DNA from: Streptomyces roseicoloratus
GTDB lineage: Bacteria; Actinomycetota; Actinomycetes; Streptomycetales; Streptomycetaceae
DNA: 64,000 nucleotides
Direction of reading: 5' to 3'
NCBI RefSeq assembly: GCF_004117935.1
Contig: NZ_SDOY01000175.1
Coordinates: 1-64,000, forward strand
Numbering within the stretch: the first letter of the stretch is position 1; each line of letters opens with the position of its first letter. The translations under genes were made by a program, and so were the position numbers. Below are positions 26,134 to 35,446 of the stretch, in pieces. The notes beneath the pieces were generated by a model. The model made no database searches. It was given only the letters and a program-made list of their open reading frames with translations, and was not told where the DNA came from.

Positions 26134-27534
26134 ATGACCGTGCTCGAGACACGTCCCGACACCACCGCGACGCTCCGGTTCCCGGCAGGGTTCCGCTGGG
26201 GCACCGCCACCGCCGCGTACCAGATCGAGGGTGCCGCCGCCGAGGACGGCCGGACCCCGTCCATCTGGGACACCTTCAGCCGTACGCCGGGCAAGGTCCG
26301 CAACGGCGACACCGGTGACATCGCCGCCGACCACTACCACCGGCTGAGCGAGGACGTCGCGCTGATGCGGCGGCTCGGCGTGACCGACTACCGGTTCTCC
26401 ATCGCCTGGCCGCGCGTGCAGCCGACCGGCCGCGGGCCGGCCGTCCAGAAGGGCCTGGACTTCTACCGGCGGCTCACCGACGAGCTGCGGGAGGCGGGCA
26501 TCCGGCCGGTGGCGACCCTGTACCACTGGGACCTGCCCCAGGAGCTGGAGGACGCGGGGGGCTGGCCGCAGCGGGAGACCGCGTACCGCTTCGCCGAGTA
26601 CGCGGGCATCGCCGCCGAGGCGCTCGGAGACCGGGTCGCGACCTGGACCACGCTCAACGAGCCCTGGTGCGCGGCCTTCCTCGGCTACGGCAACGGCGTG
26701 CACGCGCCCGGCCGTACCAGCGCGGTCGACGCGCTGCGGGCCGCCCACCACTTCAACCTGGGCCACGGCCTGGCCGTGCAGGCGCTGCGCGCCGCGCTGC
26801 CGGAGCCGTCCGAGGTGTCCCTGACCCTCAATCTCCACGTGGTGCGGGCGCACAGCGACGCGCCGGAGGACGTCGACGCGGCCCGCCGGATCGACGCCGT
26901 CGGCAACCGCGTCTTCCTCGACCCGGTCTTCCACGGCCGGCTGCCGCAGGACCTCGTCGCCGACACCGCGGGGGTCACCGACTGGTCCTTCGTCCAGGAC
27001 GGAGACCTGCGGACGGCGTCCGCGCCGGTCGACTCGCTCGGCATCAACTACTACTCCCCCGCCGAGGTCGCGGCCGGCAGCTCGGAGTCGCCGTCGCCGT
27101 GGGCGGGCGCGGAGCGGCACGTGCGGTTCGTCGACCTGCCCGGCCCGCGGACGGCCATGGACTGGCCCGTCGACGCGAACGGTCTGCACGAGCTCCTGGT
27201 CCGGCTGCGCGACGAGCTGCCGGGCGTGCCGCTGGTCGTCACCGAGAACGGCGCGGCGTACGACGACTACGCCGACCCGTCGGGTCGGGTGAAGGACCCC
27301 GAGCGGGTGGCGTATCTGCACGCCCATCTGGCGGCCGTGCGCCGGGCGATCGAGGACGGGGCGGACGTCCGCGGCTACTTCCTGTGGTCCCTGCTCGACA
27401 ACTTCGAATGGGCGTACGGGTACAGCAAGCGGTTCGGCATCGTGCACGTCGACTTCGCGACCCAGCGCCGTACGTTGAAGGACAGCGCCCGGTGGTACGC
27501 GGACGTCATCGCGCGGGGTGGCCTGACGGCCTGA
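26134..27534 (+). CDS. GH1 beta-glucosidase
   Basis: The 466-residue protein is a family 1 glycoside hydrolase, which releases glucose from beta-linked oligosaccharides. The acid/base E176 is in TLNEP and the nucleophile E371 in VTENG. FRWGTATAAYQIEGA at the start and NFEWAYGYSKRFGIVHVDF at the end are family signatures. No signal peptide is present, so it acts in the cytosol on imported sugars. The ATG at 26134 follows CAGGGAG. It sits 246 bases after the permease genes, in which no operator was seen, and is probably read as part of the same operon. Confidence 0.93.
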   Translation: MTVLETRPDTTATLRFPAGFRWGTATAAYQIEGAAAEDGRTPSIWDTFSRTPGKVRNGDTGDIAADHYHRLSEDVALMRRLGVTDYRFSIAWPRVQPTGRGPAVQKGLDFYRRLTDELREAGIRPVATLYHWDLPQELEDAGGWPQRETAYRFAEYAGIAAEALGDRVATWTTLNEPWCAAFLGYGNGVHAPGRTSAVDALRAAHHFNLGHGLAVQALRAALPEPSEVSLTLNLHVVRAHSDAPEDVDAARRIDAVGNRVFLDPVFHGRLPQDLVADTAGVTDWSFVQDGDLRTASAPVDSLGINYYSPAEVAAGSSESPSPWAGAERHVRFVDLPGPRTAMDWPVDANGLHELLVRLRDELPGVPLVVTENGAAYDDYADPSGRVKDPERVAYLHAHLAAVRRAIEDGADVRGYFLWSLLDNFEWAYGYSKRFGIVHVDFATQRRTLKDSARWYADVIARGGLTA

Positions 27535-27552
27535 CGACGCCGAAGGACGTCA

Positions 27553-27596
27553 GAGGGCCCCGCGCGGGCTCACGGGGGTGGCTCTCCCGGGCCCTC
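27553..27596. terminator. Possible bidirectional hairpin after the GH1 gene
   Basis: GAGGGCCC (27553-27560) and GGGCCCTC (27589-27596) are complementary across a 28-base loop between convergent genes. The long loop makes it a weak terminator candidate. Confidence 0.35.
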
Positions 27597-27629
27597 GGCG
27601 TGTCTCCCGTCGGGTCCACGGCGCGGCGC

Positions 27630-28226
27630 TCAGAACTTGCCCAGGTGGCGGGCCGTGCGATGGCCCAGGCGGCGGGTGAGTCCGGCGACGAACGCGTCCG
27701 CGAGCGGCGGGAAGCCCCAGAAGTCGAAGGACAGGGCACCGAGCGCGTACTCGTCGGGCCACTGCCAGTCGGTGACCGGTGTCGCGACGCCGCAGGCCGC
27801 GCACGTGGCGCGGGCCGCCTCGCCGCCGCCCGTCGCCTCCCAGGCCTCGACGGCCGCCCGGAACGGGGCCCACACGGCCTCGTCCGGCTCGAAGGAGGCG
27901 GGGTGGTCGATGAAGGTGGTGCGCGTGGCGCAGTGGGGGCAGACGGCGTACTCCGCGTCGTCCTCTCCCTGGCCGCCCACGTGATGGTGCCTGCCGGTGA
28001 CGACGGCGAGCCGCCCCGGCCCCCAGCCGTCGTGCACGACGGCCCGCGTCCACTGAGGGCCGGGCAGGTGGCCCTCGTCCGCGTGCAGGCCGTACACGCC
28101 GGTGGCGTCGGTCTCGCGGATCACGACGCCCTCGGCGACCAGCCAGTCGATCACCCGGGCCGCCGCTTCGGCGGCCTCCTCCTGCGTGACCTCCAGGTCG
28201 ACGACCCGCTCGACGTAGTCCCCCAC
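27630..28226 (-). CDS. Zinc-ribbon-like protein of unknown function
   Basis: The 198-residue protein has two CxxC pairs, CPHC near 117 and CAAC near 159, that could bind one zinc ion. An N-terminal helical segment (EEAAEAAARVIDWLVAEGVV) and FDFWGFPPLADAFVAGLTRRLGHR at the end are conserved-looking. I do not recognise a named family. GTG at 28226 was chosen because GAGGAG lies upstream; an ATG at 28295 would add 23 Arg/Pro-rich residues. It is convergent with the GH1 gene. Confidence 0.65.
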   Translation of the reverse strand: MGDYVERVVDLEVTQEEAAEAAARVIDWLVAEGVVIRETDATGVYGLHADEGHLPGPQWTRAVVHDGWGPGRLAVVTGRHHHVGGQGEDDAEYAVCPHCATRTTFIDHPASFEPDEAVWAPFRAAVEAWEATGGGEAARATCAACGVATPVTDWQWPDEYALGALSFDFWGFPPLADAFVAGLTRRLGHRTARHLGKF

Positions 28227-28323
28227 CGCCCCTGGCTCCTCTCGCGCCCGCCGGGCCGGCCCCGTACCGGCCCCGGCGGGTTCCCACTGTGCCATCCCGC
28301 ACCGACAGCCCGCGCCGGGCCGG

Positions 28324-29802
28324 TCATTCCACCGGCCAGGTGTGGGCCGGGGCGTTGAGGTGCATGAAGTCGATGTACTGGAGCGTCATGCGGCGCAGGG
28401 CGGCGGCCCGGTCCAGGTGGGCGACGTCGTGGAGGTGGTGGAAGGCCTCCGCCTGCCACACGGCTCCGTTGCGGGCGGTGACGCAGCGCTGTTCGATGAT
28501 GCCGAGCAGCGGTTCGCGCCAGCCCGCGTCCAGGCCGAGCTTCTCCAGGCCCCGGTGGGCGAGCGGGAGGAGCCGGCGCAGGACGAGTTCGGTCACGGGC
28601 ACCTGGCCGGTGCCGGGCCAGAAGAGTTCGGCGTCGATGCCGCGCCGGGCCGCGGCGTGGAGGTTCTCCTCGGCGGCGGAGAAGGACATGCGGGACCACA
28701 CGGGCCGGTCCTCGTCGACGAGCGCGCGGACGAGGCCGTAGTAGAAGGCGCCGTTCGACATGACGTCGGCGACGGTGGGTCCGGCGGGAAGCACCCGGTT
28801 CTCGACGCGGAGGTGGGGGACGCCGTCGACGACGGCGTAGACGGGGCGGTTCCAGCGGTAGACGGTGCCGTTGTGGAGGGTGAGTTCGGCGAGGTGGGGG
28901 GTCTCGCCCTGCTCGAGGGTCTCTTCGGGGTCCTCGTCCTCGCACAGCGGCAGGAGCGCCGGGAAGTAGCGGGTGTTCTCCTCGAAGAGGTCGAAGACGC
29001 TCGTGATCCACCGTTCGCCGAACCACACGCGGGGCCGTACGCCCTGGATCCTGATCTCGTCCGGCCGGGTGTCGGTGGCCTGCTCGAACAGCGGGATGCG
29101 GGTCTCGCTCCACAGTTCCTTGCCGAAGAGGAAGGGCGAGTTGGCGGCGAGGGCGACCTGGACGCCGGCGATGGCCTGGGCGGCGTTCCAGTGGGCGGCG
29201 AACTCGTCGGGTGCGACCTGGAGGTGGAACTGGGTGCTGGTGCAGGCCGCTTCCGGGGTGATGGTGTCCGCGTAGGTCCGCAGCCGTTCCACCCCGTCGA
29301 CCTCGATGAGCAGGTCCTCGCCGCGTGCGGCGAAGATCTGGTCGTTGAGCAGGTGGTAACGCGGGTCCCCGGACAGGGCGTCGCGGTTCACGTCGTCGCG
29401 TTCGAGGGTGGGGAGCGTGCCGATCATGACCAGGTGCGCGCCGATGGCGGCGGCGCGTTCCTCGGCGTGGTTGAGGGCGTCGCGGATCTCGCCCTCCCAG
29501 GTGTCGGGGCCGCCCGCGGTGAGCCGTCGGGGCGGGATGTTGATCTCCAGGTTGAACCGGCCGAGCTCGCTCGACCAGGCGGGATCCGCGATGGCCCCGA
29601 GCACCTCGGTGCTGCGCATGGCCGGCCGTGCGGTCTCGTCGACGAGGTTGAGCTCGATCTCCAGACCCACCCGTGGCCGCTCGGTGTCGAAGCGCGACTC
29701 GCGCAGCAGCCGGGCGAAGACGTCGAGGCAGGCGTGTGTCCTGTCGCGGAACCGGCGGCGGTCGTCACGGGTGAACGTCAGCGCCGGGACGTCACGTCCC
29801 AT
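28324..29802 (-). CDS. Glutamate-cysteine ligase (GCS2) family protein
   Basis: The 492-residue protein belongs to the GCS2 carboxylate-amine ligase group. VGLEIELNLVD near 46 is the ATP/Mg-binding start, FNLEINIPPR follows, and TSTQFHLQV near 230 and VENRVLPAGPT near 370 are family motifs. Relatives join glutamate and cysteine (EgtA in ergothioneine synthesis) or are uncharacterised YbdK-like ligases. No other ergothioneine genes are nearby, so the substrate is open. The ATG at 29802 has a strong GGGAGG. Confidence 0.85.
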   Translation of the reverse strand: MGRDVPALTFTRDDRRRFRDRTHACLDVFARLLRESRFDTERPRVGLEIELNLVDETARPAMRSTEVLGAIADPAWSSELGRFNLEINIPPRRLTAGGPDTWEGEIRDALNHAEERAAAIGAHLVMIGTLPTLERDDVNRDALSGDPRYHLLNDQIFAARGEDLLIEVDGVERLRTYADTITPEAACTSTQFHLQVAPDEFAAHWNAAQAIAGVQVALAANSPFLFGKELWSETRIPLFEQATDTRPDEIRIQGVRPRVWFGERWITSVFDLFEENTRYFPALLPLCEDEDPEETLEQGETPHLAELTLHNGTVYRWNRPVYAVVDGVPHLRVENRVLPAGPTVADVMSNGAFYYGLVRALVDEDRPVWSRMSFSAAEENLHAAARRGIDAELFWPGTGQVPVTELVLRRLLPLAHRGLEKLGLDAGWREPLLGIIEQRCVTARNGAVWQAEAFHHLHDVAHLDRAAALRRMTLQYIDFMHLNAPAHTWPVE

Positions 29803-29990
29803 GGATCCTCCCGGGGGCTCTCGTCGGAGGGGTTCTCGTCGGAGCGGATCCTTCTCCCCTTCAGCGTGCCACCGTGTGGCCGCCCACGACCAGCGAAGCC
29901 GGGCCTGCCGGGCGACGGCCCGGAGGCGGCGAACGGGCTGCCACAATGTCCGTGACCAGGCAACTCGAACGGTGGAAGAGGGGGACACGC

Positions 29991-30182
29991 ATGATCGTGC
30001 TGATCCTGAGCGGTGTCATCGTGCTCGCGCTGGCGGGCTGCGGCTGCGTGGTGTGGGCCGCGCGCGGCGGCCCGCGCTGGGTGCGGGCGGTGGCCACCGT
30101 GACGCTGGCCGCGGGCGAGCTCGTACGGCGCTCCCAGCGCGCGAGCCGCACGTCGAACAGCACGCAGGACAGTGGTGACTGA
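29991..30182 (+). CDS. Small membrane protein, 63 residues
   Basis: The short protein begins with a hydrophobic helix (IVLILSGVIVLALAGCGCVVWAA) followed by a basic helix and a Ser/Thr-rich tail. The ATG at 29991 follows AAGAGGGGG; an ATG at 29946 would add 15 residues. Its last 11 bases overlap the start of the next gene, which indicates coupled translation. No family recognised. Confidence 0.65.
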   Translation: MIVLILSGVIVLALAGCGCVVWAARGGPRWVRAVATVTLAAGELVRRSQRASRTSNSTQDSGD

Positions 30183-30912
30183 GGGGCCGGCGCGGCCGCT
30201 CGCAGCGGACGGCGGGGCGACGGAGCATCGGTTCCTCGGCATTCCGGAGCTACGGGGCGTGCCCCGGGTGGCCGTCGTCGTCGACGTCATGCGCGCGTTC
30301 ACGGTGGCGGCGTGGGCCTTCGCACGGGGTGCGGAGCGCATCGTGCTCGCCCGCTCGGCGGCGGAGGCGCTGGCCTTGAAGGCGGAGAACCCGGGGTGGC
30401 TGGCGCTGAAGGACGGTGCTCCGGTGGAGGGCTTCGACGCGGTGAACTCACCCGGGTACATCAGCTCGGCCGATCTGACCGGCCGCACGGTGGTGCAGAA
30501 GACCACCGCGGGCACCGTGGGCGCCCTCGCGGTCGCCGACGCCGACATGGTGCTGTGCGCGAGTTTCGTGGTGGCCGGGGCGACGGCGAAGGCACTGCGG
30601 AGCGTCACCGGTCCGGTGACGTTCGTGGTCACCGGTGAGGACGGCCTGGCGGACGAGGACCGGGCCTGTGCCGAGTACATCGCCCGGCGGCGTCCGCCGG
30701 GCGCGTCCGTCGACGCGGGTACGTATGTGCGGCGTGCGCGCGAGTCACGGGCGGCCCGCGAGCTGGCCACGGGAATCCGGCGCGGCTACCGGGGTGTGCA
30801 CGCGCGTGACGTACAGCTGTGCCTGGAAGTCGACCGCTTCGGGTTCGCGATGGCGGCCCGGCGCGAGGGGCCGCTGCTGGTGCTCCGGCCGGTGCCGGAC
30901 GCCGGGCCGTAA
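30172..30912 (+). CDS. 2-phosphosulfolactate phosphatase (ComB) family protein
   Basis: The 246-residue protein resembles ComB, the Mg-dependent phosphatase of coenzyme M synthesis: VVVDVMRAFTVAAWAFARGA near 35, NSPGYI with VVQKTTAGT near 100, and CAEYI later. Actinomycetes do not make coenzyme M, so the substrate is probably another phosphate ester. GTG at 30172 or 30175 starts the gene, overlapping the small membrane protein gene. Confidence 0.85.
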   Translation: MVTEGPARPLAADGGATEHRFLGIPELRGVPRVAVVVDVMRAFTVAAWAFARGAERIVLARSAAEALALKAENPGWLALKDGAPVEGFDAVNSPGYISSADLTGRTVVQKTTAGTVGALAVADADMVLCASFVVAGATAKALRSVTGPVTFVVTGEDGLADEDRACAEYIARRRPPGASVDAGTYVRRARESRAARELATGIRRGYRGVHARDVQLCLEVDRFGFAMAARREGPLLVLRPVPDAGP

Positions 30913-30941
30913 GGCGCCCGCTTCCCGGACAGGCCCTTGAC

Positions 30942-32201
30942 TCAGGGCTTGCGTGTCCGTCCTCCGGTGCCGCTCGGTTCGCGGATCGGGCGGTGGAGGA
31001 GGTAGGCGGCGGCCGGGACGATCAGGGTGAGCATGCAGGCGATGAAGACGAGGCCCGCTCCTTCCAGGCCCAGCGGGTCGGCGAGGAGGCCGACGCCGAT
31101 GACCGGGATGGAGATTCCCGTGTAGGCGACGACGAAGAGCGTGGAGATCACCGCCGCCCGGCGGTCGGCCGGTGCCGCCTGGGCGACGGCGGACAGGGCG
31201 GCGCGGAAGGCGAGGCCCTGTCCCGTGCCGCCGACGAGGGCGGCGAGAACGACGAGGGCGAGCTGGTCGGTGGCGAGCGCCGCGCCGAGCAGGAGCAGGC
31301 CGGCGAAGAGGACGGCGCAGCCGAGCGGCAGGGACCGGGCGACGCCGACGCGGCCGACGGCGAGCTGTCCCGCGGTGGAGGCGAAGAAGGCGAGCGCGAC
31401 GACGAGGCCGCTGACGGCGTGGTTGTCGACGTGGAGGTAGCGGGCGAGGAACGCCGGGCTGACCGAGGTGAACACGCCGAACAGGGCGAAGCCCACGAAG
31501 GCGGCGATCGACGCGGGGACGAACACGGCTCGCACCTCCGGTGGGAGGGCCGGGCGCTGCGGTCGTACGGTCGAGAGTGGTCGGCGGTCCGTCACGGTTT
31601 CCGGGAGCCTCAGCAGGACGAGGGCGGAGGCGGCGACCAGCGCGAGGTGGACGGCGAAGGGCAGCAGGAGCGGTTCGGGCGCGTACTCGGCGAGCAGGCC
31701 CGCGAGCAGCGGTCCGCAGCCGAGGCCGCCCATGTTGGCGGCGGTGGCGACGAGGGTCGCGCGGGAGGCGCCGCCGGGCGGCGCGAGTTCCATGACGTAC
31801 GCGGTGGCGGCGCCGGTGAACAGACCCGCTGACAGGCCCGAGAGGAGCCGTCCGGCGTACAGCCAGGTCAGGCCGTCGGCGAGCAGGAAGCATCCGGCGC
31901 TCGCGGCCGCGCACGCGAGGCCGCACAGCAGGGCCGGGCGTCTGCCGACGGTGTCGGAGGCGTTGCCGGCGAGGAGCAGCACGCCGATGACACCGAAGGC
32001 GTACACCGCGTAGACGACGGTGACGGTCAGCTCGGAGAAGCCGTACTCCCGCTGGTACAGGGGGTAGAGCGGGGTCGGGAGCGTGGTGCCCGCCATGCAG
32101 ACCACGAACACGGCGCCGGCGAGCAGACAGCGCGTCCAGCCCTGTCGCACACGCCGGCCGTCCGCGTCGTGGGCACCGTCGCCGTCTCCGTGATCGCGCA
32201 T
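30942..32201 (-). CDS. MFS transporter
   Basis: The 419-residue protein has about twelve hydrophobic segments and the major facilitator A-motif GNASDTVGRRPALL between helices 2 and 3. PLYPLYQREYGFSELTVTVVYAVYAFGVI and the drug-exporter-like layout point to the DHA1 group, but the substrate cannot be read. It lies 78 bases after the SWIM gene on the same strand and may be read through from that operon. Confidence 0.88.
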   Translation of the reverse strand: MRDHGDGDGAHDADGRRVRQGWTRCLLAGAVFVVCMAGTTLPTPLYPLYQREYGFSELTVTVVYAVYAFGVIGVLLLAGNASDTVGRRPALLCGLACAAASAGCFLLADGLTWLYAGRLLSGLSAGLFTGAATAYVMELAPPGGASRATLVATAANMGGLGCGPLLAGLLAEYAPEPLLLPFAVHLALVAASALVLLRLPETVTDRRPLSTVRPQRPALPPEVRAVFVPASIAAFVGFALFGVFTSVSPAFLARYLHVDNHAVSGLVVALAFFASTAGQLAVGRVGVARSLPLGCAVLFAGLLLLGAALATDQLALVVLAALVGGTGQGLAFRAALSAVAQAAPADRRAAVISTLFVVAYTGISIPVIGVGLLADPLGLEGAGLVFIACMLTLIVPAAAYLLHRPIREPSGTGGRTRKP

Positions 32202-32279
32202 GGCGCCGACCGTAACCCCGCCGCCTGGGCGGAGCCGGTCGGCGCACCGGGGCGGCGGTCCGCTCCCCCGGTCGGCCGT

Positions 32280-34289
32280 TCAGGCGGTGCGGGCGTGCAG
32301 CTCCCGGGCGGTGAGGAGGTACAGCTCGGCGTCCAGCCAGCCCCGGACGGCCGCGTCGGCGCCCTCGCCGGTGAGGGCCGCCGGGATCGCGCGCAGGTGT
32401 GCGGCGGCGGTGGTCAGGCCGATGCGGGCGAGGCCGGCCGCCGCGTCGTCGAGCGCGGTGCGGGCGCCGTCGGGCAGCCGGCGCAGGCCGTGGACGGTGG
32501 CGGCGGACAGGGCGGCGAGTCCGGTCTCCAGGGCGGCGGTGACCGGGTCGCCGGGTGCGGGGTGGGATGCCGCGGCGAGCGGTGCGGCGGAGGCCGGGGC
32601 CGCGAGGTCGGGGACGAGCACGCCGTCGTCGGTGCGGGCCGCGATCGGGTCGAGGACGAGGCCGTCGCCCGCGGCCCGGACCGTACAGCTGAGGTGGCGC
32701 AGCTCGCCGTGTTCGCCGCGCAGGGCGGCGGCGAGAGCGTCGAGTCCGCCGGGCGCGCACGGGTTGTGGGGCGCGGCGACGGTGGCGGGTGTGCCGTGTG
32801 CGTCGCGGACGGTCGCGGTGAGCTGCTGGCGTGCCGGGTCGTAGCCGATGTCGTCGACCGCGTGGATCTCGGTGACGTGGACCGTGTCGGCTGCGATGCG
32901 GGGGCGGAGGAAGCGGGGCGGCAGTTCGCGCAGGGCCGCCGCGTGGGCGGCGAAGTCCCGGAGGAGCAGCGGCTCGGGGAGGTCGGCCCAGGACGCGCCG
33001 ACCGGCGTCACGCTCGTCGCGGCCAGTCTGCCGCCGCCGATGGACACGGTGCGGCCGGGGGTACGGGAGGCGTTCTCGCTGACCACGTTGCCGGTGGCGA
33101 CGGCACCGAGGGTGGTGCCGAGCAAGCGGCGTGCGGCGAGTTCGTGGCCGGTGGTTTCCCGGCCTCCGGTGGCGGGCCAGCGGCGGCGCAGCACCAGGGC
33201 GATGCCCGCTCCGCCGTGGGCGAGGAACACCTCGGCCGTACGGTCGGTGGGGGTGCCGGAGACGCGGCAGCCGAGGGCGGTGAGCCGGATGCGGCGCAGC
33301 GGGGTGTCGCCCCGCTCGCCCGTGCCGAGGACCTGTGCCTCGGCGAGGCCCCCGCCGCCGGCGCGGGTGCGGGCGTCGAGTTCGGCGAGCAGGGCGGCCA
33401 GTTCCTCGGCACGGAAGCCCGCGCCGCGTTCGGCGTACTGGTCGACCTGGGCGGCGATGTCGGTGAGCACGCCGGCGGGCCAGTGGAGGGCGGCGGCGGT
33501 CAGGTCGTCGCGGATCCGGGCGAGGGTGGCGGTGAGGACGGGGCCGGCGTGCGCGGCGCCCTCGCGGAGCAGTTCGGCGGCGAGGGAACCGGCCGAGGCG
33601 AGGGCGGCACCGCGGGCTGCCGTGGAGGTCCGGTCGCCGACGTCGACCTGGCGTGGCGGGTCGTCGGGGTTCGCCTCGAGGGCGGCACGGAACGCCCACA
33701 CGGCGAGCGCGATCGACTCGCCGCGCAGGGCGTCGGCGGCGTCGGTGACGGCGTGGGCGACGCCGTCCCGTACCGGGAAGCGGACGGTGCAGGTGGCGAG
33801 TTCGGCGACGGCGGCGGGTTCGTCGGGTGCGGGGTGGCGCAGGCGTGCGGTGTAGCCGCGGCTGAGGGTGCGGCGGGCGGTGGCCATGGCGCGGGCGCCC
33901 ACGGCGGCGGTCAGGGTCTCGTCGTCGGTGGAGCCCGGGGACCAGGGCTGCCACGGCGGCGGAGCCGTTCCCGGTCGGGATCCGTCGCCGTCGTCGTTCC
34001 GCGGAGTGGCGTCGGCATGGGCTTTGCGGTGGGCGAGTACGAGGCCGAGGACGTGCCGGCAGACACCGGGCGCGCCGCAGCCACAGACGCCCTGGTCGAG
34101 TCCCGCGGCGGGTGCCAGGGACACGGTGGTGCCGTCGGGGAAGGCACCGGTGAGCGTGCCGTCGGGGCCGGTGGTGACGATGGCGCCCGCTCCGGCGTCG
34201 AGGTCCTTGGCGGCGCGCTTGACGAGGCCGCGGTTGGTGAGGGCGACGAGCGTGGTGGTGTCGAGGGCGAGGAGGTCGGTACGGGTCAT
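32280..34289 (-). CDS. SWIM zinc-finger protein (YehQ-like), last gene of a five-gene operon
   Basis: The 669-residue protein carries a SWIM zinc finger near 68-80 (CGCGAPGVCRH, pattern CxC..CxH), a module that binds DNA or proteins. The remainder is Ala-rich and helical. By domain and position it corresponds to E. coli YehQ. The ATG at 34289 overlaps the stop of the VWA gene by ATGA, so translation is coupled. The function of the whole set is unknown in any organism I know of. Confidence 0.85.
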   Translation of the reverse strand: MTRTDLLALDTTTLVALTNRGLVKRAAKDLDAGAGAIVTTGPDGTLTGAFPDGTTVSLAPAAGLDQGVCGCGAPGVCRHVLGLVLAHRKAHADATPRNDDGDGSRPGTAPPPWQPWSPGSTDDETLTAAVGARAMATARRTLSRGYTARLRHPAPDEPAAVAELATCTVRFPVRDGVAHAVTDAADALRGESIALAVWAFRAALEANPDDPPRQVDVGDRTSTAARGAALASAGSLAAELLREGAAHAGPVLTATLARIRDDLTAAALHWPAGVLTDIAAQVDQYAERGAGFRAEELAALLAELDARTRAGGGGLAEAQVLGTGERGDTPLRRIRLTALGCRVSGTPTDRTAEVFLAHGGAGIALVLRRRWPATGGRETTGHELAARRLLGTTLGAVATGNVVSENASRTPGRTVSIGGGRLAATSVTPVGASWADLPEPLLLRDFAAHAAALRELPPRFLRPRIAADTVHVTEIHAVDDIGYDPARQQLTATVRDAHGTPATVAAPHNPCAPGGLDALAAALRGEHGELRHLSCTVRAAGDGLVLDPIAARTDDGVLVPDLAAPASAAPLAAASHPAPGDPVTAALETGLAALSAATVHGLRRLPDGARTALDDAAAGLARIGLTTAAAHLRAIPAALTGEGADAAVRGWLDAELYLLTARELHARTA

Positions 34290-35446
34290 CGGCCGAGCCT
34301 CTCGGCGACGAACTCGGCGAGCTGACCGGGTGTCATGGCGCCGACGTGCGCGCCGGCGTCGGCGAGTCGCTGGGCGGTCTGCCGGTCGTAGACGGGCCGG
34401 GCCTCCTCGTCGAGGGCGGCGAGGCCGAGCACGGTGGTGCCCTGCTCGACGAGCGCGCGGACGCCGCGCACCAGCCGGTAGGTGTCGCCGCCCTCGTAGA
34501 AGTCGGTGACGAGCGCGACGATGGCCCGGCGCGGGTTGTCGACGAGGCCGGTGCCGTACGCGACGGCACGGGCGATGTCCGTGCCGCCGCCGAGCTGGAC
34601 CCGCATCAGGAGTTCGACCGGGTCGGTGACGTCGCTGGTCAGGTCGACGACGGAGGTGTCGAAGGCGACCAGGTGGGTCTTCAGTCCGGGCAGGCCCCAC
34701 AGGCTGGCCGCGGTCACGGCGGAGTGGATGACGGAGTCGACCATGGAGCCGGACTGGTCGACGAGGAGGATCAGCTGCCACTGCTCCAGGTGCCGGCGGG
34801 TGCGGGAGTGGAAGCGGGGCCGCTGGATGAGCAGCCGGCGCTCCTCGGGCCGGTAGTTGGCGAGGTTGGCACGGACGGTGCCGTGGAAGTCGAAGTCGCG
34901 GGCGAGGGCGAGTCTGCTCGGGCGGCGCGTGCGGGTGCCGGTGAAGGAGCGGCGGACCTCGGGCGTGAGCTTTTCCAGGAGGCGCCGCACGACGGTCTCG
35001 ACGATGCGCCGGGCGAGGCGCAGCACTTCGGGGTTCATCAGGTGCTTGGTGCGCAGCACGGCTTTGAGGAGGGTCTGGTCGGGTTCGACGCGTTCGAGGA
35101 CGGCCGGGTCGGTGACGATCTCGTGGATCTCGTAGCGCTCGACGGCGTCCCGTTCGAGGCGTTCCACGGTCTCGCGGGGGAAGAGGCGGTGGATGTCGTC
35201 GAGCCAGTCGACGGGCGTCACGGCGGAGGCGCCGTCACCGCCCTCGCGGCCGGTGCCGCGGACGCCTCGGCGGGTCTGCTCGGCGTCACGTCCGTAGAGC
35301 CAGTCGAGGGCGGCGTCCCGGGCTGCGGCGGTGGTGCCGAGGGATCCCGTGTGGCGTTCGGCGGGTGCGCCGAGGACGAGCCGCCAGCGTTCGAGGCCTT
35401 CGTCGGCGGCGGGTGCGGCGGCCGGTGCGGGGTCGGTGGGCGTCAT
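34286..35446 (-). CDS. VWA-domain protein (YehP-like)
   Basis: The 386-residue protein ends in a VWA domain with a full MIDAS: DQSGSM near 232, threonine in GGGTDIARA near 291, and aspartate in LVTDFYEGGD near 318. The N-terminal half is helical (RRFVE-type KLTPEVRRSFTGTRTRRPS). VWA proteins work with MoxR ATPases as metal-dependent adaptors, and the MoxR gene of this operon is two genes upstream. The frame overlaps both neighbours by ATGA. Confidence 0.88.
   Translation of the reverse strand: MTPTDPAPAAAPAADEGLERWRLVLGAPAERHTGSLGTTAAARDAALDWLYGRDAEQTRRGVRGTGREGGDGASAVTPVDWLDDIHRLFPRETVERLERDAVERYEIHEIVTDPAVLERVEPDQTLLKAVLRTKHLMNPEVLRLARRIVETVVRRLLEKLTPEVRRSFTGTRTRRPSRLALARDFDFHGTVRANLANYRPEERRLLIQRPRFHSRTRRHLEQWQLILLVDQSGSMVDSVIHSAVTAASLWGLPGLKTHLVAFDTSVVDLTSDVTDPVELLMRVQLGGGTDIARAVAYGTGLVDNPRRAIVALVTDFYEGGDTYRLVRGVRALVEQGTTVLGLAALDEEARPVYDRQTAQRLADAGAHVGAMTPGQLAEFVAERLGR

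Noticed and set aside
30745..33954. A 1069-codon minus-strand open frame
   Set aside because: It runs through the MFS and SWIM genes out of frame and encodes Arg/Pro-rich sequence with no domain.
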